Origin: Gonatopus flavifemur
Lineage: Eukaryota; Arthropoda; Insecta; Hymenoptera; Dryinidae
Reading direction: 5' to 3'
Length of the DNA: 64,000 bases
NCBI GenBank assembly: GCA_018340375.1
Contig: JAFFJZ010000014.1
Coordinates: 1,798,001-1,862,000 of the forward strand
The position numbers were made by a program, and so were the translations under genes. Under the pieces are notes generated by a model, which ran no database searches, was not told where the DNA came from, and saw only the letters and a program-made list of their open reading frames with translations. Below, piece after piece: positions 23,059-33,782 of the stretch. Position 1 is the stretch's first letter, and the number at the start of each line of letters is the position of its first letter.

Positions 23059-24984
23059 ATGTCTATCACCAAGAGAGAGCTGTTTGATGTGTGGTATTCC
23101 GAAAGAGAGGCGTCCAAGAAATTTGATGCGGTGTTGCGATATGTAAAAGGAAAAACGTCAGTGTCGGGGAACTCAACCCATGTTTCTGAATGTGTACTGC
23201 AAATTATAAACAATTTTCTGAGCCATTTGCGGGACAAATGGAAAAAGTGCTATCGGTCAAAACAAAAATTCGAACAACTTTTTTCTGAATGGCTAGATTC
23301 AACGATCAATTTGTTTCCCGAACCAAGTGGTCAACAGAGCTCTTTAGGGAGACCGTCCAAAGAATTCCAGAATTTGAGTGAGAAATCGAAAAAAAGAAGA
23401 ATTCAAAACTTGCTGGATAATCATACTACAGAAGAATTGACGCTTGCAACTTGCTCGAATTTGTATACTACTGGTAAAAGAGACGCATCTTCAGTTTTAA
23501 AAAAGATTACAGAAAGCTCTCCCACCAGAGCAACAAAAATCAAACATGCATTTGATACCCCAAATGTGAAACCAGAAACTTATTCACCCGAAGAAGGTCT
23601 TGCTTTGTATATAGATGGACGTTTCTCTAAAAATAGCTACATCCTGATGCAACAAGGAGCTAAAAATCGGAAAGCCAATATATATCCAAGTTATGAAAAC
23701 ATCTTGGTGGCAAAAAAAAAATGTTATCCACCAAACAACAGTATAAGTATCACAGAATTTTTAGCAGAAATTCGACTTCAAGCCATAGTGGATCATACGC
23801 CATCAAGATCATGCCTCGCTCTGAAAGATATTTTAGAAAGCGTATGTGGAAATTCACAATCAGATCTTGTTTTATTGTATAAATGGGGAGCTGATGGAAG
23901 TGGGGGACAATCTATGTATCAAATTCGTATTCAAAATGGGGAAGACCGTGAAAAAACAGACGGGAATCTATATGTAATTTGCATTGTGCCTCTTCGATTA
24001 CAGACGAAAGATGGAAATACCATAATCTGGAATAATCGTCGGGCTTCGTCTACAAGATTTTGCCGACCAGTGAAACTCATTTTTGGAAAGGAAACCCCTG
24101 ATTCAATTCGAAAAGAAATTTCGGGAATTGAAAGTCAGATCGAAGGGCTTTCTCCGACTATAGTCACCCTAGACAACATCACAGCAAAAATTGACCATCA
24201 GTTAATGCTAACTATGATCGATGGCAAAACCTTCAGCACAATCACAGAGACATCGGTTCAAACATGTAGTATTTGCAAAGTCACTCCTAAACTGATGAAC
24301 AATCTCTCTTCCGTTTATGAGAGAGAGTGCGATGAGACTAGATACCATCTGGGCCTTTCATCTCTCCATGCATACATAAGATGCCTCGACTGTATGCTTC
24401 ACATTGCATATCGCATTAATATAAAGAAGTACCGGATAACAGAAAAACAGGACAAGCAAATTTTAGAGGATAATAAAAAACGTATCACTAAGGCTCAAAT
24501 AACAGGACTTGACGAAAATTTATTGAAGAGGTTTAACGTAATATTGGAAACCATATCAAGTGGATTTGACATTGACGTTGAGAGATTTTCTCTGTACGCC
24601 AAAGAAACAGCGGATTTATACGTGAAGTTGTATTCGTGGTACCATATGCCTTCTAGTGTGCATAGGTTACTGATTCATGGTGAGGAGATAATAAGTTCTT
24701 GTGGATTGCCTATAGGTATGATGTCAGAAGAAGCTTTAGAGGCCAGGAACAAAGATATCAGAAGATACCGAGAATCCAACACGAGAAAAATGTCTCGGCA
24801 TCAGAACATGGAAGATTTGTTACACACTTTGCTGTATTCCTCTGATCCCCACATTTCTATCTTGTCTAATCGTGATAATAGGATATCTCAATTCAAAACC
24901 TGCAAACCGTTACCTGTGGAAGTGTTGAATTTATTGCGTGAACCTGATATTGGACAATCACATGCTTCTCCAACATCTGAATGA
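23059..24984 (+). CDS. Transib transposase (RAG1-like), intact, 641 aa
   Basis: The DDE recombinase that would cut and join the surrounding element. Visible blocks: a basic N-terminal region, a Cys/His-poor middle, D279 in YKWGADGSGGQS (equivalent to the first RAG1 Asp), a candidate second Asp at D388 (MIDGKTF), the zinc-binding pair C403/C406 (TCSIC), H436 and H448 in the LHAYIRCLDCMLHIAYR block, and GLPIGMMSEEALEARNK (549-565). In that last block one Glu (558 or 561) is the expected third catalytic residue, followed by the basic RRYRESNTRKMSR helix. The C-terminal KPLPVEVLNLL segment is also typical of Transib. Length fits the family (about 650-700 aa). No stop or frameshift. AATAAA occurs at 24988 and 25071. 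The pairing with Transib TIRs and a CGCCG duplication supports the call independently. Confidence 0.93.
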   Translation: MSITKRELFDVWYSEREASKKFDAVLRYVKGKTSVSGNSTHVSECVLQIINNFLSHLRDKWKKCYRSKQKFEQLFSEWLDSTINLFPEPSGQQSSLGRPSKEFQNLSEKSKKRRIQNLLDNHTTEELTLATCSNLYTTGKRDASSVLKKITESSPTRATKIKHAFDTPNVKPETYSPEEGLALYIDGRFSKNSYILMQQGAKNRKANIYPSYENILVAKKKCYPPNNSISITEFLAEIRLQAIVDHTPSRSCLALKDILESVCGNSQSDLVLLYKWGADGSGGQSMYQIRIQNGEDREKTDGNLYVICIVPLRLQTKDGNTIIWNNRRASSTRFCRPVKLIFGKETPDSIRKEISGIESQIEGLSPTIVTLDNITAKIDHQLMLTMIDGKTFSTITETSVQTCSICKVTPKLMNNLSSVYERECDETRYHLGLSSLHAYIRCLDCMLHIAYRINIKKYRITEKQDKQILEDNKKRITKAQITGLDENLLKRFNVILETISSGFDIDVERFSLYAKETADLYVKLYSWYHMPSSVHRLLIHGEEIISSCGLPIGMMSEEALEARNKDIRRYRESNTRKMSRHQNMEDLLHTLLYSSDPHISILSNRDNRISQFKTCKPLPVEVLNLLREPDIGQSHASPTSE

Positions 24985-25389
24985 GGAATAAATGAGAGTT
25001 GATTTTTAAGGCATTTGGAAACTTCACCAGTTTCTTGTAAGTTGCTGCTTCATCTTCAAGATTGATGTTCAATAAAATACATTTCATCTTATTCGGAAGT
25101 GAATTAAAAATTCCATTTCGCTTTCTTCCTGTTCATCATTTCTATTTATCGCTGTAAGGATTGATAATGAGTGAATATTTGTTTTTTTGAGAGTTTCCAC
25201 GCAAAGTTGAAAAGAAAAACAAATGTTTCAACGATGAAAATTGGGATAATAACAGTGATTCGAACAATGAGGTATGTAGAACCCTGGTGTGGCGCTTTTG
25301 TTTCATTTAGATAGTGTGGTATCCTGAAGTTGCAAAATTCTGAGTCCAGATTGAATTTATGCGACCCCAAAACCCCCTGATAGTAAGTT

Positions 25390-26035
25390 TCAAGCTGATA
25401 TCAACCGTTTTTGAATTTGTGTCCGCCATATTGAAACCGCCATGTTGAATTTCGGATTTCACACTCCAGATTCGAATTCTGCGACCCCAAAAACTCCTTG
25501 AAAGTGAGTTTCAAGCGGATATCAACCATTTTTTTCCATTTTTGTCCGCCATATTGAATCCGCCATTCTGAATTCCGGAATTCTGAGTCCAGATTTGGAT
25601 TTTGTGACCCCGAAAACCCCCAAGTACTAAGTTTCAAGCAGATATCAACCATTTTTGATTTTTTGTCCGCCATATTGAATCCGCCATTTTGAATTCCGGA
25701 ATTCTGAGTCCAGATTTGGATTCTGTGACCCCAAAAACCCCCAAGTACTAAGTTTCAAGCAGATATCAACCATTTTTGATTTTTTGTCCGCCATATTGAA
25801 TCCGCCATTTCGAATTCCGGAATTCTGAGTCCAGATTTGGATTCTGTGACCCCAAAAACCCCCAGGTACTAAGTTTTAAGCAGATATCAACCATTTTTGA
25901 ATTTTTGTCCGCCATATTGAATCCGCCATTTTGAATTTCGAAGTTCTGACTCCAGATTCGGATTCTGCGACCCCAAAAACCTCCTAATACCGAGTTTCAA
26001 GCGAATATGATAGAGTTTTGAATTTTGTCCACCTA
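25390..26035. repeat. tandem repeat, unit about 121 bp, five to six units, inside Transib
   Basis: The word GTCCGCCATATTGAATCCGCC recurs near 25420, 25542, 25663, 25784 and 25905, each followed by AATTCCGGAATTCTGAGTCC, TGTGACCCCAAAAAC and TATCAACCATTTTTGA. The last unit runs into the right TIR, where TTTTGTCCACCTAGATTGGG takes the place of TTTTGTCCGCCATATTGAAT. The repeat therefore seems to start from subterminal sequence of the element. Minus-strand ORFs here are repeat by-products. Confidence 0.9.
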
Positions 26036-26058
26036 GATTGGGAAAAACGACCACTGTG
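26020..26058 (-). promoter_or_regulatory. Transib right TIR, RSS-like
   Basis: Read inward on the minus strand: CACAGTG, 23 bases, ACAAAATTC. The spacer differs from the left one by a single base. Both ends are therefore of the 23-spacer type; no 12-spacer end is present. Confidence 0.85.
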
Positions 26059-26557
26059 CGCCGGCTCAACTAAATTCAAATTTAATTTCTCTGACTTTAG
26101 TTGCTGTTACTAATTTGAAGTTGCCTTCACTACAGCTTTTATTACCGGATTCTATTCTTTTATTACTCGGAACTCATTTTCAGAACCAACTTCAGTTCAT
26201 TCGATCGAATAAATTATTTTTTTCGGTGTTGAGTTTCCCAATGAAATATGACTCATTCCGATCAATCATCATTTCGAGCTTTAGGTAAGCTTCCACTCAC
26301 TGACTAGTGAGGATTAATTGATGACGTAGTGAAATTCATCCAATTCTATCCAGTGGGATACTTATAACTGTAGAATCAATGAAATCCTACTGATGCAAAT
26401 TTAGAAAGAAGAACAACATGGAAGAATACATTGTATCGAATAACCATTCAATTGAGCACCATGTGGGTTTTTGAGGGTTTTTTCAATTCGTACCCACCCG
26501 AAAAAACCCACTGGGTCCAATTGGGTTGGACCCACAGATGCCAACCCTGGTTTCACT

Positions 26558-26700
26558 TCTTGACATGTTCGACACTGACTAATATATCTTTTCATATCCC
26601 CAAACATTTTGGGCCAGAAGTAGTCGAGATTAATCCGCTTAAACGTTTTTCCGACCCGTAGGTGGCCTGCCTCGGGTGCATCATGGCATTCGTGAATCAC
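26558..26700 (-). pseudogene. gypsy integrase zinc-binding (H2C2) domain
   Basis: HECHDAPEAGHLRVGKT...YFWPKM...YISQCRTCQEVKP is the HHCC domain that precedes the integrase core. The His and Cys ligands are visible (H-x-H class, C-x-x-C). The frame stops being gypsy exactly at the hAT target site. Confidence 0.85.
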
Positions 26701-26737
26701 TGCGCCCCGAAAGGCTTCGGGTACTACTAATTTCCAT

Positions 26738-27400
26738 TCATCTATATCTCCAGTTGTATCCTCGATCGGGTCTTTTTACATATATTTTGCCATTCTCTAT
26801 TTTCCAATTTGGGTAGTATTTTGGATGTGACTGTATGGCTTGATATCTGCGGTTGTACCGATCATTATTCGGGACATCGGGGTCATTGTCAAGGGGACCA
26901 GCTTCCTTCCTGGACTCTGTGGGCTGAATGGGAGTAAGAGGAACTTCGGCTTCTTCATACATCCTTGAAAGGGCATCGGGGACGTGATGGAGTGCCCCTT
27001 CTCGACGAACGATCTTAAAGTTGTATTCAATCAATTCCAAACCTGAGCGAGCTAATCGGCCCGTTGGCTTATGCAATTATTATAACACTTCAAGCTCGCG
27101 TGATCCGTAATCACCGTGAAGTGATACCCTTTCAAGTACTCACGGTATTTCTTAATCGCCCAAACTACTGCCAGACATTCCCGCTCCGTTACTGAATAAT
27201 TTCTCTCGGCATTGTTTAGAGTGTGACTTGCGAATGCGAGCACTCTCTCCTCCCCCTCTAAAACTTGGGTAAGGACGGCCCGAAGCCAGTGTCGCTTGCA
27301 TTAGTCTGGAGCGTGAACGGCCGGGTAAAGTCGGGGTATGCCAAAACGGGTGCTAAAGCTAAGGCTTGCTTCAAGGTGTCGGATGCTTCTTGTTCCTGTT
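26738..27400 (-). pseudogene. gypsy RNase H and linker
   Basis: Reads, with frameshifts, ...LAYPDFTRPFTLQTNASDTG..., then LAFASHTLNNAERNYSVTER, AIKKYREYLKG, VITDHASLK, and further RREGALHHVPDALSRM. The first catalytic Asp of the usual 'QTDAS' block is Asn here. The VITDHASL Asp and the 'TERECLAVVWA' Glu block are kept. The pieces lie in at least three frames. Confidence 0.85.
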
Positions 27401-27410
27401 CCTTCCACTT

Positions 27411-28252
27411 CTACGGGGTACCCTTTTTTGTTAGCCTATGTGATGGGGTCGCGATCGTAGCGAAATCCTCAACGAATCTGCGGTACCAGAAGGCCATGCC
27501 TGAAAAGCGTTGTAATTTTTTCAGGTTTGTGGGGACCGGGTAATTCAATACTGGCTCGATTTTATCTGGATCTGTTTGAAAACCATTTGGGTTCACTCTG
27601 AGACCTAGATATTTGACTTCAGATCTACACCATTCACACTTACCTGGGTTTATGGCTAATCCTGCTTCCCTTATTCGATGGAGAACCTTTTCAAGCCACA
27701 CCAAATGTTCCTCAAACGACTCTGTTACTATTATGATAACGTCAAGGTACGCGAAGACGTGTGGCTCTGAATCGGGTCCAATTAACTTATCCATCAATCG
27801 TTGGAAAGTTGCAGGGGCATTGTTTAAACCATAGGGCATTCGGGTGAAATGGAAGAGCCCACGTCTGGGGACTGTGAACGCAGTGGCTCCTTTGCAACGG
27901 AGGTCTAGGGGGATTTGGTGATAAGCTTGGCTCAGGTCGATTGTGGAAATATAATGGCCCTCATATAAGGAATTGGGTACGCATCCTTTTTTGTAGCCTT
28001 GTTCACCTCTCTATAATCTACGGAAAATCTATATTTATCTTTTTTAATATTACCATTGTCGTCTTTGGTATCTGGTTTTCGTACCATAACCACTGGGCTG
28101 GACCAGTTGCTGGTTGACGATTTTATTATTCCTTTTTCCAGCATCCGGTCCACCTCTTTGTACATCACTCCTTTCACTTTTGGTGAAACCATATAATATC
28201 TCTGCTTTTTCCCAGGTTGGCCTTGGGTACCAAAGTAGTGAGAGGTCAGCAA
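27411..28252 (-). pseudogene. gypsy reverse transcriptase
   Basis: N-terminal block KEVDRMLEKGIIKSSTSNWS, SPVVMVRKPD and FSVDYREVNKATKKDAYPIP; a break with lost bases near 27955; then STIDLSQAYHQIPLDL (first catalytic Asp); MPYGLNNAPATFQRLMD; and the active-site box FAYLDVIII, where the second Asp of YLDD has become Val. The thumb continues KCEWCRSEVKYLG. The polymerase is inactive. Confidence 0.9.
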
Positions 28253-28499
28253 GGTCGAACCATCAGTGTTCGGGACATTTTTTGATTCCTTACGTAAGAA
28301 TCTTTGTAACTGGATTTTTTGCTTTGGTGTTAAGGGGACTAATCCATGTAAAGATATTGGGCTCGCGTCGGGATTCTGTACGGGTGTAAAATATTGCCGA
28401 TCGTCGGGTTTGTCCTTGATTTTCCAGTTGTATTGTTCCCCGTCTGATGTTAATCCAAATTCATATATGAAACCAATGCCTAATACAAAATCAATTTCT

Positions 28500-28740
28500 A
28501 GCGTTAGTACTATCCTACATACTGTTTCTTCTCTACGTTTGAAACTTTGATCGGGACTTTGCGTTCTTCCGCTATTATTTCCGTTTCACCATTCGCTACT
28601 TTCACCGTACCATGAGTTGGCTTTATAGTTGGTAATCCTGAATTCTCAATTAGTTGTTTACCCGCTTCCCCGAAGAATGTGCAGGACACACCTGCATCTA
28701 ATAATGCTGGGAATGTTTCAAATCCTATTGTAATATCTAT
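28500..28740 (-). pseudogene. gypsy aspartic protease
   Basis: TFPALLDAGVSCTFFGEAGK on the minus strand matches the flap-to-active-site part of retroviral-type proteases, with D-A-G in place of D-T/S-G. It lies between the zinc-knuckle ORF and the RT, as expected. The C-terminal half is interrupted by stops. Confidence 0.65.
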
Positions 28741-29940
28741 AAAAATTCTAGATAATATAGGGTATTGTATTTTTTTAGCTTAGCTTGTTCGTTTTCGTCG
28801 AGGGTTCCCTGATTTTCCTGTTTCATCCGTTTTTTCCCATACGGAGTGATTCCACGGATTTGTAAAGGTTCAACGGGGATTGATGTAAGGGACTCATCGT
28901 CCTGGTAAGGGTAACCATCTGCATATAATTGTTTATTCACTGATTTCTTGTGATATCCGGAGGTGGATGGTTAGAATGTATCTTGGTTTGGAGTTGATTT
29001 TGTCTGTTTTGGGTCCGTCTGTTTGTCAGTTCCTGTTTGTTCCGAATTCCTGGGCTTAGAAGGTGGTGATGTAGGGTCAAGTTTTCCCATTGGGGTTTTG
29101 ATAAGGGTCCGGTTGTGATTATTGTTAGAGGCTTGGTGGCCTCTTCCACCTTTCCTCTTTCCAGTTTTCCTGGTCCTCGTTCTTGGGTTGTCCTTGGGGA
29201 AGTGGTGGTTCCAGCGGGGTGTGATTCCTCCTCGGCCGTGCGCATCCCCTACTGAAACGACCTGTTCTGCCACATCGCCAGCAAATTACTTCTTCCTCTT
29301 GATTTGGTTCTGAGGACTGATTCGTATTGAAACGGTGTTTGGCCCCAGGTGACCCCAGCGGGGGATATCCGTGAGGAGCGGGAAGTTTCATTAACGGGGA
29401 TTTCGGTTTCTGGTGATATGGTTTTCGTGGATTGTAACTATGGAATTTTTCTGGGGTTGACGATTGTTGGTTATATGGGTCCCTGGGATTGTGGTTATGG
29501 AATTGTTGTGGAATTCTCTGGTCATATGAGGTTTTCGCATTATAATTCTGAAATTGTCCTACGGTTGCAACTGCTGCTGCATATGAATGGTTTGGTTGTT
29601 GTGGTTGTGATGGGGATTTAGTACTGGGCATGTGAAGTTGACTATCGGGAGTTTCTGTCTCTGTCCCGTCCTTTCCCAACTCTTTTGCCGTAGGTGGGGG
29701 ATTTTTTGGTCGTTTGTCTTGTTGTATGGCTGTTACTGCTGGTTGTGATTTTTGTTTATTAGTTTTTCCGGGTTTGTCAGCTAATTCCGGGAATTCTAAT
29801 TGATTGGGGGGTATATGTACAGGTATTCCCCTTGGGGTGAGGGCCTTCTCAACCTCCAACGCTCGTCGTTCCAGGGCTTTGTACGAGGGTATTTGCAACT
29901 TTGAAATTCGACTTCTAAATTTTGGTTTCATATTATGCAA
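28737..29940 (-). pseudogene. gypsy gag C-terminal region with altered zinc knuckle
   Basis: A Pro/Gln/Asn-rich segment containing ICWRCGRTGRFSRGC. This is a CCHC knuckle (C-x2-C-x4-H-x4-C) in which the His is Arg, so zinc binding would be lost. The frame changes near 29130 into a Lys/Thr/Asn-rich tail. It follows the capsid-like domain in the same orientation. Confidence 0.75.
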
Positions 29941-29958
29941 GGCGAGGGATAGTTGTTC

Positions 29959-30333
29959 TTATAGATCGTACGGTCTTCGCATATCGCTCCAAAGAAGTTG
30001 GATGCAATTCAAATAATCTGCCGCGGATTCGTCTGGTCCCTGGATGCGGGTGGACGTTTGAAGTCTGAGTCGGTTTTCGTAATCTGACGAACCAAATTGT
30101 TCCCTAAATGCGGCATAGAATTCCTGCAGGGTACCGAGCGTATGTTTTTCAATTCGGAACCATTGAAGCGCGATCCCTTTCAGGACTATGGGCATCAGAT
30201 TCAGGACTTCTTGATCTGTCAAAGTAGTCATTGTCCTGCATTCTTCTAATCTGAATACAAATTCTTCTGGATCGTCTTCTTGACCCGTGAAGGATAATTT
30301 CCAGTCCCTAACCACTGAAGCGAGATTGTACAC
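29959..30333 (-). pseudogene. gypsy gag capsid-like domain
   Basis: WKLSFTGQEDDPEEFVFRLE ... VLKGIALQWFRIEKHTLGTL ... FREQFGS is the retrotransposon gag pattern ('F-x-G-x-x-D...FL...L.G.A..W'). It sits directly upstream of the zinc-knuckle ORF and ends at a stop just before it. Confidence 0.8.
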
Positions 30334-30529
30334 TGTCTGTGCTGATTGGTTGAGGGTTCGTTATTCCTGTATTCAGACTGGGATTCCTAGCACGTGCTGG
30401 GACAATTGTCTCTACCATCGGGGTGTTTCGTGCTATCGAGGTCGGATTTATTGTCATTGGGGCTGTTGTCACTATTGTCTCAGGGATTCGGGGAGTATAT
30501 TGTGAGACAGAGAGAAGGTGGTGGTTGTT

Positions 30530-31514
30530 TCAATTCGTTGAAGGAGACCTTACGTTCACTAATGGCTCTTGAAATAAGCCTTGCAAGGACGGTATGTTGA
30601 GGGAATTGGATGCTTGGGTCTGGGAATTCGAGAAATCTTCCGGATCCGGATGAATTGGACGTCGTTGATTTTGCATCCCCATTGAAAGGGGTAAGATTGA
30701 TGGATGAGCGTCCACATTCACTGTGGTTGTTGTGATGGTTTGGGGTGTTTGGGATGTTGGGATTCTTGGAACTACTCGCGACCGTGAGTGCATCCCAGAT
30801 ATTTGTAATGAATCTGCCAATTCTTCTTCCTGTTCATCTGTTTGTTCTTCAATCGGCGTTTCACCTCTGGGCAGCTCATACCTTCTATCGTAGTTTGGTT
30901 GGGACGAGTACATAACAGTGCTCAAGTCTAATGTAGACCATGGGATGGATGGGTCTCTCGTTTTTGATCGATGGAAGAATCTTTTCGCCCTATCCTTTTT
31001 TTCCTCCAGTGATCCCTGGGTACTAAGTGAGTAGTCTTGTAAAATATTTTCCTACGTTCTGCTCCTGCAGTGTATTCATATATTCGTATCTTTGTCTCCA
31101 TTCCGGAGTTTCTACATCTATTCTCGTGGTGATGAACGATTGTGTTGGGGAGTTTGTTACAGGACTCATTTCTTCTTGCGTGTTGTCTATTTCTGGGGCG
31201 AATTGCGGGTTTTCTGGGGGAATCGTCGGGGTGTTTTGCATAACCCCTTCAGGTTGACAGTTGATCGGCTCTTCTGGTACTCTCATATCTATTAATAAAT
31301 TTGAGCTCGATTGGGGTGGTTGCTCGGCCATTGTTGAGTTCCTGTAAAGTCGTTCTAATCGAGCTCTACGTTCTGATTCTGTCCCTATTACTGGTTGTTG
31401 CATTATTTCCAAGGTCCTATCTATTCCCTCTATCGGCAAGAGAAGCCAGTACTGTGAGTTGAATGTTTCCAACATACTGATCAAGTGTACTTCCTCTATC
31501 GGGTTCGGATTCAA
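30530..31514 (-). pseudogene. N-terminal extension of the gypsy gag polyprotein
   Basis: Two minus-strand readings (31514-31023 and 30925-30530) are Thr/Pro/Gln/Glu-rich without catalytic motifs: ...IEGIDRTLEIMQQP..., ...EQTDEQEEELADSLQISGMH... They are collinear with the gag capsid domain and separated by frame breaks. The Met at 31514 is the first in the series, but the true start is uncertain. Confidence 0.6.
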
Positions 31515-33780
31515 ATAATTCTGGTCAAGTGAGTACTACTATAGTGCTAAATCGAATGACGGTTTTCCGTTAGAACACGACGTGATGTGTACTTTTCCTT
31601 GGATACGAATACTCAAGGGCGTATTTATTAATCCAATTCCTCGTCTTTTACATATATTTTATATTTTCTTAATTTTATTCAATGTTTCTCTTGAGCCTGT
31701 ATAATCCTGAGTGATAAACTAATTTCCCCGTGTAGTTTCCCTATATTTCCCTATTTTGATGTGTTCAATGTCTGATAGAGCGTTTGGGTCCTACATCCTT
31801 ACCTATTTACGGGACGATTTTCCTGCTGTAGTTTGAAAGGGTATTTTCAATTTAATAAATCTTCTTTGAAGTATTGAACGTTTAAATATCTAACATTCCA
31901 ATTTTACCTAACGTTTTGGTCACGAGAGCGAGAATGAGGCCAGGTGATAATGGGGTATTTATGGGGTGGTCTGAAATTTCTGGGTTTTTTCCCCCTTCTT
32001 TTTTCTTCCGGCGCTTGAAGCAGCCGAAGTGGAATCGCGTTGATTCAAATTTGTACGAAGTGACAAGTTCAATTCGTTGCTTTTGCTTTTGATCAAAGTT
32101 CAATAAATTTTGTATTTGAATAAGTGAGTTTACTGAGATTGAACCATGTTTAAATAAGGCAAAGGTGACGTGTCAGACGAATGGTAAGCAAATTGTGTTG
32201 ATTTTTAATTACCGTTATCCGAATTTTCTTCTAGTTTAATTATTTCCCGAAAAAAAATTGTCCAAGTAATAGGGTGATAAATTTTTGCGTCAATTGATCC
32301 CCAGATTTCCCAATTACAATTAACAATCATCTCTAATCTGAATGTTTCCCGGGAGTAATCATTCGATAATCAAATAGTTCTAATAATCAATATTTGATAT
32401 TCCCATAATCCTCATTCTCAATCAATAATCTAATAATTACCGTAATCAATAATCTTAACAATTTTTCGCGATTAATAATATTGGGATCCCACAATCTCCG
32501 TAACTTCGATAGTCAATGACAAATAGATCAATAGTTCCATTATTCTGACTCATTGATGATTTTAATAGTTTTGCGGTTTGATTTTATTCATGTGTTCCTG
32601 AAAGATTTTAGTTTGATCAAGGGGATGAATCGTCTTCTGAAATCTTTTTTAAAGTCGAAGTTGATGCAATATGAGTACAACTGTAATTCGACTATGTGAC
32701 ATATAATTTTAAAATAGTGAAATATTCATATATAGTGAAATATTTGTGAATGTTGTTCGTTTTATTATTATTCGAATTCCCTACCAGAATTTCATGTAAT
32801 TTTATTCTTCCACTGTTATCTCTTGTCCAAATTCATATAGTGTTATGATATTTCCACATCCGGGTATTTAGATTGAATTGAACTTGTCTTTGCTTTTATT
32901 TAATACAATGGTCAGTGTATGTGGCCTTGGACGGGATTTATAAGGGGTCGTTGTCAGGTCTTCATTTTCCTGCTTGGCCTTGAACGATTTTATGTTCAAC
33001 TACTTCGAGATACTCAAAATTCATGTAGCTACCATAATTCATCATATTCACTCACCAAAACATAATTATCCATTTAATATTATAACATTTTCAATTATCA
33101 AATTCCAATCATGCAGTTGGTATCGATTTGATTCGTATTTTTCATGGATTTTACTTTAATCAGTATTTTCAATTACAAATTTCTCTCACATATTTTCTGT
33201 ACTTTTGTAAAATGAATTTCCAATCAGTGAATATTCATTTCCTATAATGATTGTTACCCAGGACGTAATACTGTGTATTCGATATATCGGGTTTCGTTAG
33301 TTTCGGAACAAATCGTAGGATGAACAAGTATTTTAGGAAATATGAGCATTCATGCACGGTTATATAAATTTTCCTTCCTCCTGCAAATGACGGAAATTTC
33401 GTGGTATATAGAAACTTGATATTTGGAGGTTTCTACTGCAGGATTGAAACAAAGTATGGTTTTATGCGGGGAAAGAATTAGGAGAGTTCATGTGATAATC
33501 GATATCGACGAGTTTCGCGTAACGACGCAAAAGTATTCACTTTGTATAGTTCGATTTCAATATTTTAAATCCTTATTGCGTCAACATGAAGTATACGGAA
33601 TAGGGTTTATACATGTTTTTGAAATCGGTCGTATGTCACGTCCTGGATGTTTCTATTCAGGACGGCAATTGAAATTAATTCCTCTATTTATCAATCCAGA
33701 AAGGAAGGGGTAGGATGGATGTTTCTTGAGTGAAAAAGAGAGGGAAAGGCGAAGTTAATGATAAGAATGAAATCGGGTGA
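31515..33780. other. no gene recognised; possible retroelement leader
   Basis: AT-rich, with no LTR pair or coding domain seen. It lies upstream of gag on the minus strand and may be leader or LTR of the gypsy element, or unrelated sequence. Confidence 0.3.
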
Positions 33781-33782
33781 AA

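Larger units (their letters stand above)
21989..26058 (+). mobile_element. complete Transib element, 4070 bp, target duplication CGCCG
   Basis: The left end CACAGTGGTCGTTTTTCCC... and its inverted partner at the right (...GGGAAAAACGACCACTGTG) match over 36 bp with one mismatch. The flanks are CGCCG on both sides (21984-21988 and 26059-26063), a 5-bp duplication fitting the CGNCG target preference known for Transib. The interior holds one intact RAG1-like transposase gene (23059-24984) and, in the 3' part, a 121-bp tandem repeat. It is nested in the hAT element. The copy looks structurally complete. Confidence 0.93.
19759..26549. mobile_element. hAT-type element inserted in the gypsy integrase
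   Basis: CAGGGTTGG at 19759 and CCAACCCTG ending at 26549 form the TIR. The flanks are GTTTTACT (19751-19758) and GTTTCACT (26550-26557), an 8-bp target duplication with one change, as expected for hAT elements. Behind both TIRs are related AAACCC/GGGTTTTTTCGGG-rich segments. Removing it restores the retroelement frame. Without the nested Transib it is about 2.7 kb, and I see no hAT transposase in it, so it is non-autonomous. Confidence 0.8.
26558..31514 (-). mobile_element. decayed Ty3/gypsy retrotransposon (gag-pol)
   Basis: On the minus strand the order gag, zinc knuckle, protease, reverse transcriptase, RNase H, integrase is that of Ty3/gypsy. Many frameshifts and stops and at least three lost catalytic residues show it is dead. 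The integrase core continues at 19750 beyond the hAT insertion. A 5' LTR is not clearly defined; a primer-binding-site-like motif lies far upstream at 37019. No 3' LTR is seen. Confidence 0.88.

Noticed and set aside
23025..23237. Minus-strand ORF opposite the Transib gene
   Set aside because: Shadow of the transposase coding sequence.
25401..26069. Minus-strand ORFs with repeated QYGGQK peptides
   Set aside because: They are by-products of the 121-bp tandem repeat within Transib.
21832..26380. An outer MITE enclosing the Transib (ccactggat... / ...atccagtggg)
   Set aside because: Flanks show some inverted similarity, but too imperfect to define ends or duplication by eye.
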